Below, piece after piece: positions 44,671-55,105 of a stretch of DNA of 64,000 nt. Both the position numbers and the translations under genes were made by a program. This stretch comes from Methyloceanibacter superfactus (GTDB lineage: Bacteria > Pseudomonadota > Alphaproteobacteria > Rhizobiales > Methyloligellaceae), in contig NZ_LPWF01000024.1 of NCBI RefSeq assembly GCF_001723305.1, forward strand, positions 40,985 through 104,984, in the 5' to 3' direction. Position 1 is the stretch's first letter, and each line of letters starts with the position of its first letter. Below the pieces are notes generated by a model. It made no database searches and was not told the DNA's origin. It saw only the letters and a list, made by a program, of their open reading frames with translations.

Positions 44671-47600
44671 ATGGCGGAGACGAACGTCTCGGCGAACGCT
44701 GAAGCAGGAGCCTGGCAGCAATGCCGTGGCCGCCTGCCTGCGTTTGCCTGCGCTCTGCTGCTTGCGCTCACCGTGCTGGCCCCGGGACTCGCGCGCGCCA
44801 TCGAGGCGATCCCGGTGGATCCCGACCAGCCCAAGATCGACATCACCGCCAAGGGCGAGCTGTACGAGGGCCGCGGCGACCGGCTGCAGATCGAGACCGC
44901 GCCGGGCCCCGACGGCTATATCGGCCGCATGGCGGTGCAGGCCTCGACGCCCGGCACCAATCCGGGCTGGCTCGTCTTCGCCCTGTCTAACCCGACCGAC
45001 GAGCGCATCGTGCGCTGGCTCGTGGCGCCGCGCTACACGCTGGCGAATTCCGGCGTGCTGCGCCCCGAGCTCGACGCGCCGCGCATTGCCGCGGTCACGC
45101 CTTCGCTGGGCTTCCGCCCCGAGCCGCTGAAGAGCGACCGCGGCGATATGTTCCGGCTCAATCTCGAGCCGGGCCAGACCGTCACCTTCGCCGCCGAGCT
45201 CAGCTCGCTGAAAGTACCGCGCCTGACATTATGGGATCCGCATTTCTACCAGGCGAAGCAGCAGGACCGCATGTTGTTCAACGGCGTGCTGCTCGGCATC
45301 ACCGGCCTTCTCGCCATCTTCCTCACCGCCATCTTCGCCGCCAATCACCGCGCCATCTTCCCCGCCACGGCGCTGATCGCCTGGGCCGCGCTGATCTATT
45401 TCTGCGTCGATTTCGGCTTCTGGAACAAGCTGTTCCCCGTGGGCCCCGACCGCACCGCGGTCTACCGCGCCGCGGCCGAGGCGGGGCTTGCCGCGAGTCT
45501 CGTGCTGTTCCTCTACACCTTCCTGCGCATCGGCCTGTGGCATGTGTGGATCAGGACCATGTTCTGGGGCTGGATCGCCGCCCAGTTCGCCCTCATCGTC
45601 GTCGCCATCATCGACCCGCAGACCGCGTCCGGTCTCGCGCGCGCCTCGACCATCCTCATCGCCGGCATCGGCACCGGCCTCATCGCCTATTTCGCGTTGC
45701 GCGGCCAAGACCGCGCAATGTCGCTGATACCCAGTTGGATGCTGCTGATCGTCTGGCTGTTCGGCGCCTCGATGATCGTGCTGGGTAAGCTCTCGGGCGA
45801 GGTCGTTGTCTCCGGTCTCGTCGCCGGCTTGGTGCTGATCATCGTGCTGCTCGGCTTCACCGTCACCCAGTTCGCCTTCCGCACCGGCGGCGGCGCCGTC
45901 AGTCTCGGTCCACCGAGCCTCGTGCAGATGAAATCGTTGGCCGTCGACGGCTCCGGCACCCATGTCTTCCAGTGGCATGCGGGGCGCGACCTCGTAACCG
46001 TGAGCAACGACGTCGAGATGGAGCTCGGACTCGATCCGGGCAGTCTCAACGTGACGGTCGAGGAATTCCTTCAGCACATGCATGCTTCGGACCGCGAGCG
46101 CTTCCGGCTCATGCTCTGGTCACTCCAGGAGAAGCAGGGCGGCGAGCTCAGGACCGACTTCCGCATGCGGCGCACGACGGCACCTATCTCTGGTACGATT
46201 CGCCCACGCCGCGCCCAACGAGAATGTGCGTCTGCTCGCTGCGTCGGCTTGATGCGCGACGTCACCAGCCTCAAACGCTCCCATGAGCGGCTCATGCATG
46301 ACGCGGTGCATGACAGCCTTACCGGGCTTCCCAATCGCGAGCTGTTCATGGACCGCCTGCAAGGCGCCATCACCCGCGCCGCCGAAGGCCAGTCGCACCG
46401 TCCTACCGTGATCTTCATCGACATCGACCGCTTCAAGAACGTCAACAAGAGCTTCGGGCTCGTCATCGGCGACAGCATGTTGCTGACGTTGGGGCGTCGC
46501 TTGGGCCGTCACCTCAATCCGCAAGATACGCTCGCCCGTCTCGGCGGCGATCAGTTCGCCATTCTGCTGATCTCCGACAGCGACCCCCATCATGTCGCCA
46601 CGCTGGCCGAACGGGTACGCCGTGCGCTGCGGACGCCCATGAAGATCAGCGCCAAGGAAATCATCCTCACAGCCTCCATCGGCATCGTCGTCCATGACGG
46701 CTCGCAAGTGAGCGCCCAGGACATGCTGCGTGACGGCGAGATCGCTATGCTGCGCGCCAAGCGCGGCGGCGCCGACCGGATCGAGATTTTCAATCCCGCC
46801 ATGCGCGGCGAGGACGAGAGCCGCCTGCCGCTCGAGAGCGAGCTCAGGATGGCGCTCGACCGGCAGCAGCTTCAGGTCTTCTATCAGCCGATCACCCGCT
46901 TGGCGTCGAACCAGCTCGCCGGCTTCGAGGCGTTGCTGCGCTGGGACCATCCGACGCGCGGGCGTCTTGCGGCCGAGGATTTCATTCCGCTCGCCGAGGA
47001 GTCCGGGCTGATCGTCGATCTCGGCAGCTATGTGCTCGGGCAGGCGCTGGAGGAGGCGGCAAGCTGGCACAAAGTGCTGCCGCGCGACCGCGACCCCTTG
47101 TTCGTCAGTGTGAACGTGTCGAGCCGCCAGCTCTTCCGCCAGGACATGGTGCAGGAGATCAGGTTGATGCTGGCACGCGAGTCGGTGCCCAAGGGCACGC
47201 TCAAGCTCGAGATCACCGAGTCGCTCGTCATGGAGAATCCCGAACGTGCCGTCGAGATCCTCACCTGGCTCAAGACATTCGGCGCCAGCCTGGCGCTCGA
47301 CGATTTCGGCACCGGCTACTCATCGCTGAGCTATCTGCACCGCTTCCCCTTCGACACCATCAAGGTGGACCGCTCACTCGTCCGCGACTCGAGCCTCAAC
47401 GGTCAGACGCCGCTGATCCTCCGCTCGGTCATCGCGCTGGCGCATGAACTCGGCAAGGAAGTGGTCGCCGAGGGCGTGGAGACCCAGGCCGACGCGAGCT
47501 ACCTGCGCTCGATCGGCTGCGAATTCGGCCAAGGCTATTATTACGGAGAGCCGATGGCGGCCAAGGACGTCGCCGCCCTGCTGGCCGCGCTCGCCAGCCA

Positions 47601-47733
47601 CCGCAAGCGCAAGCAGCGGGAGCGGGCGCGCGACGAGCCGGCAACGCCATCGGGTCTCGAGGTGCAGGCGCCGACTCAACCCGCGTTGCCGGAATTGCCG
47701 GGACCGAGTGCCGCGACCTCAGGCGTGACCTGA
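44671..47733 (+). CDS. Membrane GGDEF-EAL protein, probable c-di-GMP phosphodiesterase
   Basis: 1,020 residues. Signal/anchor (about 24-42), periplasmic domain (about 45-205), seven or so membrane helices (about 208-405), PAS-like region (about 430-540), degenerate GGDEF domain with GGDQF at 625-629, EAL domain with intact EALLRW at 753-758, EITES and DDFGTGYSS, and a Pro-rich tail. The EAL catalytic residues suggest active c-di-GMP hydrolysis, while the GGDQF site is probably non-catalytic. Between 46170 and 46240 the PAS frame is scrambled. Three single-base losses in about 65 bp restore HDGTYLWY and APNENVRLL in turn, and the frame returns for RDVTSLKRS. Confidence 0.9.
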   Translation: MAETNVSANAEAGAWQQCRGRLPAFACALLLALTVLAPGLARAIEAIPVDPDQPKIDITAKGELYEGRGDRLQIETAPGPDGYIGRMAVQASTPGTNPGWLVFALSNPTDERIVRWLVAPRYTLANSGVLRPELDAPRIAAVTPSLGFRPEPLKSDRGDMFRLNLEPGQTVTFAAELSSLKVPRLTLWDPHFYQAKQQDRMLFNGVLLGITGLLAIFLTAIFAANHRAIFPATALIAWAALIYFCVDFGFWNKLFPVGPDRTAVYRAAAEAGLAASLVLFLYTFLRIGLWHVWIRTMFWGWIAAQFALIVVAIIDPQTASGLARASTILIAGIGTGLIAYFALRGQDRAMSLIPSWMLLIVWLFGASMIVLGKLSGEVVVSGLVAGLVLIIVLLGFTVTQFAFRTGGGAVSLGPPSLVQMKSLAVDGSGTHVFQWHAGRDLVTVSNDVEMELGLDPGSLNVTVEEFLQHMHASDRERFRLMLWSLQEKQGGELRTDFRMRRTTAPISGTIRPRRAQRECASARCVGLMRDVTSLKRSHERLMHDAVHDSLTGLPNRELFMDRLQGAITRAAEGQSHRPTVIFIDIDRFKNVNKSFGLVIGDSMLLTLGRRLGRHLNPQDTLARLGGDQFAILLISDSDPHHVATLAERVRRALRTPMKISAKEIILTASIGIVVHDGSQVSAQDMLRDGEIAMLRAKRGGADRIEIFNPAMRGEDESRLPLESELRMALDRQQLQVFYQPITRLASNQLAGFEALLRWDHPTRGRLAAEDFIPLAEESGLIVDLGSYVLGQALEEAASWHKVLPRDRDPLFVSVNVSSRQLFRQDMVQEIRLMLARESVPKGTLKLEITESLVMENPERAVEILTWLKTFGASLALDDFGTGYSSLSYLHRFPFDTIKVDRSLVRDSSLNGQTPLILRSVIALAHELGKEVVAEGVETQADASYLRSIGCEFGQGYYYGEPMAAKDVAALLAALASHRKRKQRERARDEPATPSGLEVQAPTQPALPELPGPSAATSGVT

Positions 47734-48324
47734 GTCGTTCACGAGGCGGATCGGATCGACGCCAAGGCTGCCAAGCGCCCGGTTATATTTGCCGTCGACC
47801 TCGGGATCGAAGATCAGCGCCGGATCGGCGGGACAGTTGAGCCAGCCGTTGGACTGAATCTCATCCTCGAGCTGTCCCGGCGCCCATCCCGCGTAGCCCA
47901 GCGCCAGCAGCGCCTTGTCGGGGCCGCTGCCCTTGGCGATGTCGCGCAGGATGTCGATGGTCGCCGTCAGGCAGACGCTCTCGTCTATCGGCAGCGTGCT
48001 CTCCGCCTTGAAGTAGTCGGCGCTGTGTAGCACGAAGCCGCGTCCCGTCTCCACCGGACCGCCGAGATGCACGGCCATGGCGCTGAGGCCCATGGGCAGG
48101 GCGATGCGGTCCTCGGACGGGACGATGTTGAGCTGCTCGAGCAACTCGGTGAAGCTGATATTCGGAGCGCGCTGATTGATGATGATGCCCATGGCGCCCT
48201 CGGAGGAGTGCGCGCAGAGATAAATCACCGAGCGCGAGAAACGCGGATCGCCCATGGCCGGCATGGCGATGAGCAACTGGCCATCGAGATAGCCTTCCTC
48301 GTCGGGGTGGGAGCGACTTGCCAT
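47719..48324 (-). CDS. algH: AlgH/YqgE family protein (UPF0301)
   Basis: 201-residue soluble protein. Family signatures are [46 protein letters not shown] and [16 protein letters not shown]. The molecular role is unsettled (first linked to alginate regulation in Pseudomonas). Its 3' end overlaps the EAL gene by 15 bp on the opposite strand. Confidence 0.93.
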   Translation of the reverse strand: MASRSHPDEEGYLDGQLLIAMPAMGDPRFSRSVIYLCAHSSEGAMGIIINQRAPNISFTELLEQLNIVPSEDRIALPMGLSAMAVHLGGPVETGRGFVLHSADYFKAESTLPIDESVCLTATIDILRDIAKGSGPDKALLALGYAGWAPGQLEDEIQSNGWLNCPADPALIFDPEVDGKYNRALGSLGVDPIRLVNDSGHA

Positions 48325-48509
48325 GAAGCCATGCTACAGCAGTTCCACCGGCAGAAAAGAGGCAACGCTGAATTAAGGCAAAGCGCGTCATTCTCGCCGC
48401 ACGGGCTCACAAAAGAGTGACGCATGTCAGGGCCACTTGAGGTCGCGCCGTCAAGCGGGCGCGGCTAAATTTGCGGCCCGCTATCCCGCCGAACAATGAA
48501 TTGGATGTC

Positions 48510-49382
48510 ATGATCGGGACGAGATTTTCCACACGCCAGGCCGTGCCGCTGCTGTCCGGCTTGGCAATTGCCGCTTCCCTGGGCATTGCCTTCGCCGACG
48601 CCGGCTTTGCGGCATCGACGGGCCAGTCGCCTTGGGTCGACCAGAGCAACTCCAAGGTGAGGCTGGTCAGCGGCACCATCATGACGGATGGGAAGCCCGC
48701 GATCTTCGCCGGGGTGCAACTCCGCATGGCGCCCGGCTGGAAGACCTATTGGCGGAACCCCGGCGATTCCGGCGTGCCGCCCAGCTTCGACTGGTCGGGG
48801 TCCAAGAATCTGAAAAGTGCCGAGGTGCTATACCCCGCACCTCATCGCTTTGCCGACGCCAACGGTACCGCCATCGGCTACGGGGACGAGGTTGTGTTTC
48901 CCGTCAAGATCACGCCCGAGCATGACGGTGAGCCGGTGGAGCTGAAGCTCGATTTCGAGTACGGCCTCTGCAAGGATTTGTGCATTCCGAACGAGGCGGC
49001 GCTCGACTTGGCCTTGCCGCCCGATCTCGGCAAGGGGGACGCAATGCTCCTCGAGACCGCGCTCGCCCGCGTGCCGAGGTCCGCGCAAGGAGATGCGCTC
49101 CCCAAGATCACGCACATTGCCGCGACGCTGGGCGGTCCCGCGCCGGCACTGGAAGTCGAGGCGACTTTTCCGCCGGGGGCAACGGGAACCGACTTGTTCG
49201 TCGAGAGCCCGGAAGTCTTCGTGCCGGTGCCGAAGGCGCTCGGACCGCTGGCCGACGGCAAGCAGCGCTTTGCCGTGGCCTTCATGTCGGCCACGGAGGC
49301 CGCCGCCATCAAGGGCAAGGCCCTGACCCTCACGCTCGTTTCCGACGAAGGCTCGACCGCAACCGTGTGGACGGCCGAATAG
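48510..49382 (+). CDS. DsbD N-terminal-domain-like exported protein
   Basis: About 290 residues with a signal peptide (GLAIAASLGIAFADAGFAA). The mature part matches the alpha domain of the thiol-disulfide reductase DsbD: GVQLRMAPGWKTYWRNPGDSG and EYGLCKDLCIP, whose two cysteines (CxxxC) would be redox active. The membrane and thioredoxin domains of full DsbD are absent, so it must work with a separate partner or as a standalone periplasmic thiol protein. ATG 48510 is chosen over an upstream TTG. A peroxiredoxin follows. Confidence 0.85.
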   Translation: MIGTRFSTRQAVPLLSGLAIAASLGIAFADAGFAASTGQSPWVDQSNSKVRLVSGTIMTDGKPAIFAGVQLRMAPGWKTYWRNPGDSGVPPSFDWSGSKNLKSAEVLYPAPHRFADANGTAIGYGDEVVFPVKITPEHDGEPVELKLDFEYGLCKDLCIPNEAALDLALPPDLGKGDAMLLETALARVPRSAQGDALPKITHIAATLGGPAPALEVEATFPPGATGTDLFVESPEVFVPVPKALGPLADGKQRFAVAFMSATEAAAIKGKALTLTLVSDEGSTATVWTAE

Positions 49383-49470
49383 CCGTTTGGTTGCCTCGCA
49401 GGCGACCTTGGCCCCGTCCGGCGAAGCCGGTATGGTGCCGCGCAGAAACGCAAATCAAGGGAGTGCCCGT

Positions 49471-49956
49471 ATGACCATCGCCAAAGGAGACAAGCTGCCC
49501 GAGGCCACCTTCCGGGTCATGGGCCCCGAAGGGATCGATGCGCTGTCGACCGACGACGTCTTCGCCGGCAAAAAGGTCGTGCTGTTCGCGGTGCCGGGCG
49601 CGTTCACCCCGACCTGCCATCTGAAGCATTTGCCGGGCTTCATCGAGAACGCCGACAAGTTCAAGTCGCTCGGTATCGACACGGTCGCCTGCGTCGCCGT
49701 CAACGATCCCTTCGTGCTCGGCGCCTGGTCGCAAGTCTCCGGCGCCAAGGACAAGGTTCTGTTTCTGTCGGACGGCAATGGCGAATTCACCGACAAGATC
49801 GGCATGGGTTTCGACGGCAGCGGCATCGGCCTCGGCACCCGATCCAAGCGTTACGCCATGTATGTCGATGATGGCATGGTGAAGGTGCTGAACACGGAGG
49901 ACTCGCCCGGCGTCGCCGAGGTCAGCACGGCGGATGCGATCCTCAAGGAGATCTAG
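49471..49956 (+). CDS. Peroxiredoxin (Prx5 / AhpC-TSA redoxin type)
   Basis: 161-residue thiol peroxidase. The peroxidatic Cys49 lies in [16 protein letters not shown], the Prx5 signature. No second resolving Cys of the atypical 2-Cys type is evident apart from VACVAV. The ATG at 49471 has AAGGGAG at good spacing. It probably reduces hydroperoxides in the cytoplasm. Its stop overlaps the 3' end of convergent rnhA by 4 bp. Confidence 0.94.
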   Translation: MTIAKGDKLPEATFRVMGPEGIDALSTDDVFAGKKVVLFAVPGAFTPTCHLKHLPGFIENADKFKSLGIDTVACVAVNDPFVLGAWSQVSGAKDKVLFLSDGNGEFTDKIGMGFDGSGIGLGTRSKRYAMYVDDGMVKVLNTEDSPGVAEVSTADAILKEI

Positions 49957-50417
49957 CCGCGCCGACCGCCTATGAAGGGGGCCATGCCTTCGCGGGCGAG
50001 CTCGTCGGCGCGCTCGTTGTCGTCATGGCCCACATGGCCCTTAACCCAGTGCCAGCGCACGATGTGTCGCTCCGCCGCCGCCTCGAGGCGCTGCCATAGC
50101 TCCATGTTCTTCACCGGCTTCTTGTCGGAAGTCTTCCAGCCGTTACGCTTCCAGCCTTTGATCCAGCTAGTGATGCCGCCGCGCAAATAGCTGGAGTCGG
50201 TATAGAGATCGACCTCGGACGGCTTCTTCAGCGCCTCCAGCGCCTCGATCGCCGCGGTCAGCTCCATGCGGTTATTGGTGGTCTGGGCCTCGCCGCCTTT
50301 GATCTCCTTGCGGTGAGGGCCTGAGTCGAGGATCGCGCCCCAGCCGCCGGGACCCGGATTCCCCGAGCACGCGCCATCCGTATGGATGACCACCATGGGG
50401 CGCTCGGCCATGTTCAA
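49953..50417 (-). CDS. rnhA: Ribonuclease HI
   Basis: Cleaves RNA in RNA-DNA hybrids. 154 residues with all four catalytic acids: Asp in [11 protein letters not shown], Glu in NNRMELTAA, Asp in YTDSSYL, Asp in NERADELA. The conserved His is in [13 protein letters not shown] 50417 or 50408 could be the start. It overlaps the thrB stop by 4 nt; the order ispH-thrB-rnhA is conserved in Alphaproteobacteria. Confidence 0.96.
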   Translation of the reverse strand: MNMAERPMVVIHTDGACSGNPGPGGWGAILDSGPHRKEIKGGEAQTTNNRMELTAAIEALEALKKPSEVDLYTDSSYLRGGITSWIKGWKRNGWKTSDKKPVKNMELWQRLEAAAERHIVRWHWVKGHVGHDDNERADELAREGMAPFIGGRRG

Positions 50418-51382
50418 TGCTCTCCGAGCCCGTAGTCGCGATAGGACGTGACGCGCTGATGGAAGCGAAGCTTGCGCAAATACTCGGCCGGGTCCTTGGT
50501 CTTCACCAGGGCATTCGCATCGGTGTTCAGCCAGTCATAGGTGCGGGTCAGCAGGAAGCGCAACGCGGCGCCCCGGGCGAGCAGCGGCAAGGCGGCGAGC
50601 TCAGCCTCGGTCAGCGGGCGCTCTAGCTCATAGGCCTGCAACATGGCGCGGCGCTTGGTGACGTTGAAGCTCGCGTCGGGCTCGAAGCACCAGGCGTTGA
50701 GGCAGACCGCGACGTCGTAAGCCAGCATGTCGTTGCAGGCGAAATAGAAGTCGATCAGCCCGGAAACCTTGTCGTCGAGAAAGAACACATTGTCGGGGAA
50801 CAGGTCCGCATGGATCACGCCCACGGGCAGGCCTGTGGCCCAGTGGGTCTCCAGATGGGCAAGCTCGCGCGCGATCTCGTCCTTGAGGCCGGGAATGACG
50901 GTGTCGGCGTTCTCCTTCACGTCGTCGTAAAGCGCCTGCCATCCGGGCAGCGACAGATCGTTACCGCGGGCCATGGGGAAGTCGGCGCCGGCGATATGGA
51001 ATTGTGCCAGCACCTGGCCGAGACCGGCGCAATGCTCTATCCCCGGCCGCCGCAGCGACAAGCCTTCGAGGAAGCTGATCAGCGCCGCCGGCCGCCCCGC
51101 CAGTTCCCGCAGCGTCCGCCCCTCGCGATCATGCACCGGCAGCGGGCAGGAGAGTCCGCGCGCGGCGAGATGCTCCATCAGCGCCAGGAAATAGGGGAGG
51201 TCGTCGGGCCTGACCCGTTTCTCGTAGAGCGTCAGGATGTAGCGCCCGGACCCGGTATGGACGAGATAGTTTGAGTTCTCGACGCCCTCGGCGATGCCCT
51301 TGAACGAGGTCAGCGCGCCGATATCGTAACTGGCAATGAAGCTTTCGAGCTCTTCGTCGGAGACGTCGGTGTAGACAGCCAT
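50414..51382 (-). CDS. thrB: Homoserine kinase (aminoglycoside-phosphotransferase-like ThrB)
   Basis: Phosphorylates homoserine, giving the substrate of threonine synthase (thrC at 41.3 kb). 322 residues of the APH-like class: ATP-site [13 protein letters not shown], catalytic loop [13 protein letters not shown] and metal site LIDFYFAC. The ATG at 51382 directly follows the ispH stop codon. Family length is normal. Confidence 0.94.
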   Translation of the reverse strand: MAVYTDVSDEELESFIASYDIGALTSFKGIAEGVENSNYLVHTGSGRYILTLYEKRVRPDDLPYFLALMEHLAARGLSCPLPVHDREGRTLRELAGRPAALISFLEGLSLRRPGIEHCAGLGQVLAQFHIAGADFPMARGNDLSLPGWQALYDDVKENADTVIPGLKDEIARELAHLETHWATGLPVGVIHADLFPDNVFFLDDKVSGLIDFYFACNDMLAYDVAVCLNAWCFEPDASFNVTKRRAMLQAYELERPLTEAELAALPLLARGAALRFLLTRTYDWLNTDANALVKTKDPAEYLRKLRFHQRVTSYRDYGLGEH

Positions 51383-52373
51383 CTACAGCGCCGGCATGTC
51401 TCTGAGCTCGCGGGGGAGCTTGAAGGCGATATTCTCTTCCGCCGTGGTGACGGTCTCGACCCGAACGTCGAAGCGCATCCGGAAGGCGTCGATGATAGCG
51501 TCCACCAGCACCTCGGGCGCCGAGCCCCGGCGGTGACGCCAAGCCGGACAATACCGTCGAAATCGGTCCAGTCGATCTCGCTGCGCGCTCCACCAGCATG
51601 GCGCGCGGGCAGCCGGCACGCTCGGCCACCTCGACGAGGCGGAGCGAGTTCGAGCTGTTGGGCGAGCCGACGACGATCATGCGGTCGCATTTTGGCGCGA
51701 TTCGCTTCACCGCGTCCTGGCGGTTCGTGGTGGCGTAGCAAATATCGTCCTTGCGCGGGACGCTGAGGGTCGGAAAGCGCGCCTGCAAAACGCTTAGGAT
51801 TTCCTTGGTGTCGTCCACCGACAGCGTGGTCTGGGTGATCACGGCGAGCCTGTCCGGGTCCTTGGGCGTGAAACGATGCGCATCATCCACCGTCTCGATC
51901 AGCTGCACCGCGCCCGGCGGCAGTTGGCCGGTGGTGCCGACGACCTCGGGGTGGCCGGCATGGCCGATCAGCAAAATCTCGCGGCCGCCGTCGAACAGCC
52001 GCTCGGCCTCGATATGCACCTTGGAGACGAGCGGGCAGGTGGCGTCGAGCACGAACATGCGCCGGTTCCGCGCCGCTGCCGGCACCGCCTTCGCCACCCC
52101 ATGGGCGGAAAACACGATGGGCGCGTCGGTTTCCGGGATTTCGTCCAATTCTTCGACGAAGATGGCGCCCTTGGCCTTGAGGGAATCCACCACGTAGCGG
52201 TTGTGGACGATGGCGTGGCGGACATAGACCGGCGCGCCATATTTCTCGAGCGCCAGTTCGACGATCTGGATCGCCCGGTCGACGCCCGCGCAGAATCCGC
52301 GTGGGCTAGCGAGAAAGACGGTCAGAGGAGGACGGCCGCGATGCCGCCCATTGGCGTTGTCCATGCCGGTCAT
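51383..52373 (-). CDS. ispH: 4-hydroxy-3-methylbut-2-enyl diphosphate reductase IspH (two frameshifts)
   Basis: Last enzyme of the MEP isoprenoid pathway, an iron-sulfur protein. From ATG 52373 it carries [30 protein letters not shown] and [13 protein letters not shown]; the three Cys bind the cluster. GSPNSSNS follows. The frame then breaks near 51583 and again near 51522. Reading across gives [35 protein letters not shown] and the normal end [16 protein letters not shown]. Each break needs one added base. IspH is normally essential, so real loss is unlikely. Confidence 0.93.
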
Positions 52374-52557
52374 CGGTGCTCCAGAAACGGCCATTTTCGG
52401 GGCCGCGAGGGGCTCAAGTCTTGCCTTGTCGGGCCTAGCGGGGGCGGATAGTTTGACGCCCATCCAGAAGCCCGGAAGCTCGCGACATTTCAAGCCTTTT
52501 TGGGTCGAGTCCGGGCATATCAGGCGGGGACGCCTGGCATGTCAAGCCGAGGACGGG

Positions 52558-53184
52558 GTGAGTTTGAGGCGTATCGCCAGTCTTTCACGTTTGCGCGCCC
52601 TCGGGCTTCTCGCGCTGCTCGCGAGCCCGGTGCTTGTCGCCGGCTGCGGCGTGCCCAAGATGTCCAATCCCTTCGGGTCGGGCAACGAGGAGTCTTCTGC
52701 CTCGCTGCTGAACGACGATAAGCTGCCGGAGAGGCCGCTGACCGAGACCGCCGCGCCGGCCGGCCCTGCCGACGGCCGCGCCCTCAATTGCCCGCAAGTG
52801 GTGGCTTGGCCCAATGAGCGGCTGCGCACCGTCTACCAGCCGGGTCATGACGGCGACACCAATTTTGTGGTTCACCGCGGCGAGATCACCAAGCTCTCCC
52901 GCGAATGCCAGTTCTACGGCGGCCGCGTCGTCGTTAAATACGGCTTTGCCGGCCGGGTGCTGCTCGGCCCCAAGGGGGGCCCCGGCACTGTGACCATGCC
53001 GGTCAAGATTCGCGCGGCCGGCGCCGACAAGCAGACGCTTGCCACCGACAAGATGTCGATCACCACCACGGTGCCCGCTGGCTCGCCAGTCGGCTATTTC
53101 TCCATGGTCCGTGAGATCGGCTTCCCCCTCCAGGTCGGCACGCGGCCCGAGGACTACAAGATCTTCGTCGCCTTCGCCAAATAG
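52558..53184 (+). CDS. Putative lipoprotein of unknown function
   Basis: About 208 residues. From GTG 52558 it has a lipoprotein signal (LRALGLLALLASPVLVAGC); a GAGGACGGG stretch precedes the start. The mature part begins with a disordered Ser/Pro-rich linker (GNEESSASLLNDDKLPERP) and then a beta-rich domain (TNFVVHRGEITKLSRECQFY, GPGTVTMPVKIRAAG, YKIFVAFAK). I recognise no named family. Divergent from ispH across about 185 bp. Confidence 0.75.
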   Translation: MSLRRIASLSRLRALGLLALLASPVLVAGCGVPKMSNPFGSGNEESSASLLNDDKLPERPLTETAAPAGPADGRALNCPQVVAWPNERLRTVYQPGHDGDTNFVVHRGEITKLSRECQFYGGRVVVKYGFAGRVLLGPKGGPGTVTMPVKIRAAGADKQTLATDKMSITTTVPAGSPVGYFSMVREIGFPLQVGTRPEDYKIFVAFAK

Positions 53185-53199
53185 GGCAGGGCTCGAGTC

Positions 53200-53964
53200 A
53201 TGACGCGGCATTTCCCCCTCATTCTGACGATCCTGCTGCTCGCCGGTCTGCCCGCCGCCGCTTCGGCCGAGCCCTGCCGCGACGAGTCGTTTCGCGGCGC
53301 GTCCTACATCGTGTGCGCGTTCAACCCCGCCAAGGAGGATATCCGCATCGTCTGGCGCGACACCGACGGCCGCCCTTACCGGACCTTCGGCGCGCTGGCC
53401 GCGCAGTTGCAGACGGAGGGCGAGACGCTCCAGTTCGCCATGAACGGCGGCATGTATGAAGAGGATCTCAGCCCCGTGGGGCTGCACATCGAGAACGGGA
53501 AAGCGCTGTCCGAGGCCGATACGAAGACCATCAAAGGCCGCCCCAGCCAGATCCCCAATTTCTACAAGAAGCCGAACGGCGTGTTCTATCTCGGCGGAGA
53601 CCGGGCGGGTATTTTGGTGACCGAGCAGTTTCTGGCGCGCAAGCCCAAGGCCGAATACGCCACCCAATCAGGCCCGATGCTGGTGATCGACGGCGCGATC
53701 CATCCAGCCTTCATCGTCAAGTCGACCGATCTGAAGCCGCGCGACGGTGTCGGCGTCAAAAGCCCGAGCGAGGTTTATTTCGTCATGGCGCGGGGCCGGG
53801 TCAGCTTCTACGAATTTGCCCGCTTCTTCCGCGACGCACTCCATTGCGACAATGCGCTGTTCTTGGATGGCGGCACGGCACCCGGCATCTATGCGCCCGA
53901 GCTCCGACGCAACGATCCGCCGTCTCACGGCGGCTACGGGCCGATCATCGCCGTGGTGAAATAG
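53200..53964 (+). CDS. Exported phosphodiester glycosidase (DUF2233 / NAGPA) family protein
   Basis: 254 residues with signal peptide PLILTILLLAGLPAAASAEP. The family core is clear: QFAMNGGMYEEDLSPVGLHI, YLGGDRAGI, ATQSGPMLVIDG and NALFLDGGTAPGIYAPEL with the catalytic-region Asp. Eukaryotic homologues cleave GlcNAc-phosphodiesters; the bacterial substrate is unknown, possibly a cell-envelope glycan. 15 nt downstream of the lipoprotein gene, so probably co-transcribed. Confidence 0.87.
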   Translation: MTRHFPLILTILLLAGLPAAASAEPCRDESFRGASYIVCAFNPAKEDIRIVWRDTDGRPYRTFGALAAQLQTEGETLQFAMNGGMYEEDLSPVGLHIENGKALSEADTKTIKGRPSQIPNFYKKPNGVFYLGGDRAGILVTEQFLARKPKAEYATQSGPMLVIDGAIHPAFIVKSTDLKPRDGVGVKSPSEVYFVMARGRVSFYEFARFFRDALHCDNALFLDGGTAPGIYAPELRRNDPPSHGGYGPIIAVVK

Positions 53965-54029
53965 CGCTGGGCCGAGCCCCGCCGCCGGGGTTGGGAAGGC
54001 ATTGGCAGCGGAGCGTCGAGCCCAGGAGA

Positions 54030-54254
54030 CTAACGCCCGCGCAATGCGGACGCTTCGTCGCTCCTGAAGGTTTCGGTCAGCGGAACGAGCTGCCAAAGCG
54101 CCGACGCGCCGACCAGGATATAAACGACCCGCGAGAGCAGAGAGCCCGCGCCGAACAGCGCCGCCACCAGGTCCAAGTCGAGAAGGCCGACAAGGCCCCA
54201 GTTCAGCCCGCCGACGATGACGAGGATCAGAGTGATCAGGTTCAAGAGTTTCAT
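54030..54254 (-). CDS. DUF378 family small membrane protein
   Basis: 74 residues, two membrane helices. Family sequence LNLITLILVIVGGLNWGLVGL at the N-terminus, then RVVYILVGASALWQLVPL. Function unknown. It lies 74 nt downstream of the fasciclin gene in the same direction, so the two may form a unit. Confidence 0.9.
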   Translation of the reverse strand: MKLLNLITLILVIVGGLNWGLVGLLDLDLVAALFGAGSLLSRVVYILVGASALWQLVPLTETFRSDEASALRGR

Positions 54255-54328
54255 TTCGTTTCTCCGTGGGATGCGATGAGCGGCGCAAGGCTCCGATCGG
54301 AACCCGCGCCGCCCTTATGGCTCTCGGC

Positions 54329-54844
54329 CTAGCTCTTCGGCGGCATGATCACCGTGTCGATGACATGGATGACGCCATTCGAGGCCGCGATGTCGGTCTT
54401 GGTGACTTTGGCGTCGTTCACCATGGCGGTGTCGCCTTCGACTGTGATGTCGACCATCTCGCCGTTGACGGTCTTGGCCTCGTCGAGCTTGACGACGTCG
54501 GCGGCCTGAACCTTCCCGGGCACCACGTGATAGGTGAGGATGGCGACGAGCTGATCCTTATTCTCGGGCTTCAGCAGAGACTCCACCGTGCCGGCCGGCA
54601 GCTTGGCGAAGGCCTCGTCCGTGGGGGCAAAGACGGTGAACGGCCCATCGCCCTTCAGCGTCCCGACCAGACCCGCCGCGTCCAGCGCGGCGGCCAGGGT
54701 CTTGAACTGACCCGCGGACACCGCCGTGTCGACGATATCCTTCTCGGCCGCGCGCGCATTCATGCCGCCGAACGACAGTGCGACGACGGCAAGCGTCGCC
54801 ACGATCAGATTTGCCCCGACGATGAGGCCTGCAAATCGAAACAT
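54329..54844 (-). CDS. Exported fasciclin (FAS1) domain protein
   Basis: 171 residues with a signal peptide ([22 protein letters not shown]) and one FAS1 domain: [44 protein letters not shown] and [17 protein letters not shown]1 domains mediate adhesion or protein-protein contacts outside the cell. ATG 54844 has AAGGAG at good spacing. Confidence 0.94.
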   Translation of the reverse strand: MFRFAGLIVGANLIVATLAVVALSFGGMNARAAEKDIVDTAVSAGQFKTLAAALDAAGLVGTLKGDGPFTVFAPTDEAFAKLPAGTVESLLKPENKDQLVAILTYHVVPGKVQAADVVKLDEAKTVNGEMVDITVEGDTAMVNDAKVTKTDIAASNGVIHVIDTVIMPPKS

Positions 54845-54944
54845 CGGTACTGCTCCTTTTTCATGTTGACTAACCACCCCGCGCGAGGCGTCAGCCGCGG
54901 CGGCGCCATGGAAGCCGGAGTTGGGGGGAGCCTCCGGGGTCTCT

Positions 54945-54964
54945 GGAGCCTGGGGGAAGGCTCC
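54945..54964. other. GGAGCCT inverted repeat in the fasciclin-zincin intergenic region
   Basis: GGAGCCT, 6-nt spacer, AGGCTCC: a perfect 7-bp hairpin without a T run. It lies within a cluster of further GGAGCC/GGCTCC copies between about 54928 and 54970, in the 261-bp divergent region. Could be a structured leader of the fasciclin mRNA or a protein-binding site. Confidence 0.4.
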
Positions 54965-55105
54965 GCTCCATGTCTTTTGCGCCGCGACTGAACGCCGTAC
55001 TTGGTGGCGCGGGGTGTAGAAGCGGGAACAATGAGAGTGAAATAAGCGATTTACAAGCAAGAAAATCGCTCATATCATTCAACAGAAGTTGATCCTGGAG
55101 CGGAG

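Noticed and set aside
51383..52373. ispH and smc as true pseudogenes
   Set aside because: Both are normally essential, and the residues on each side of every break are fully conserved; sequence error is the simpler explanation.
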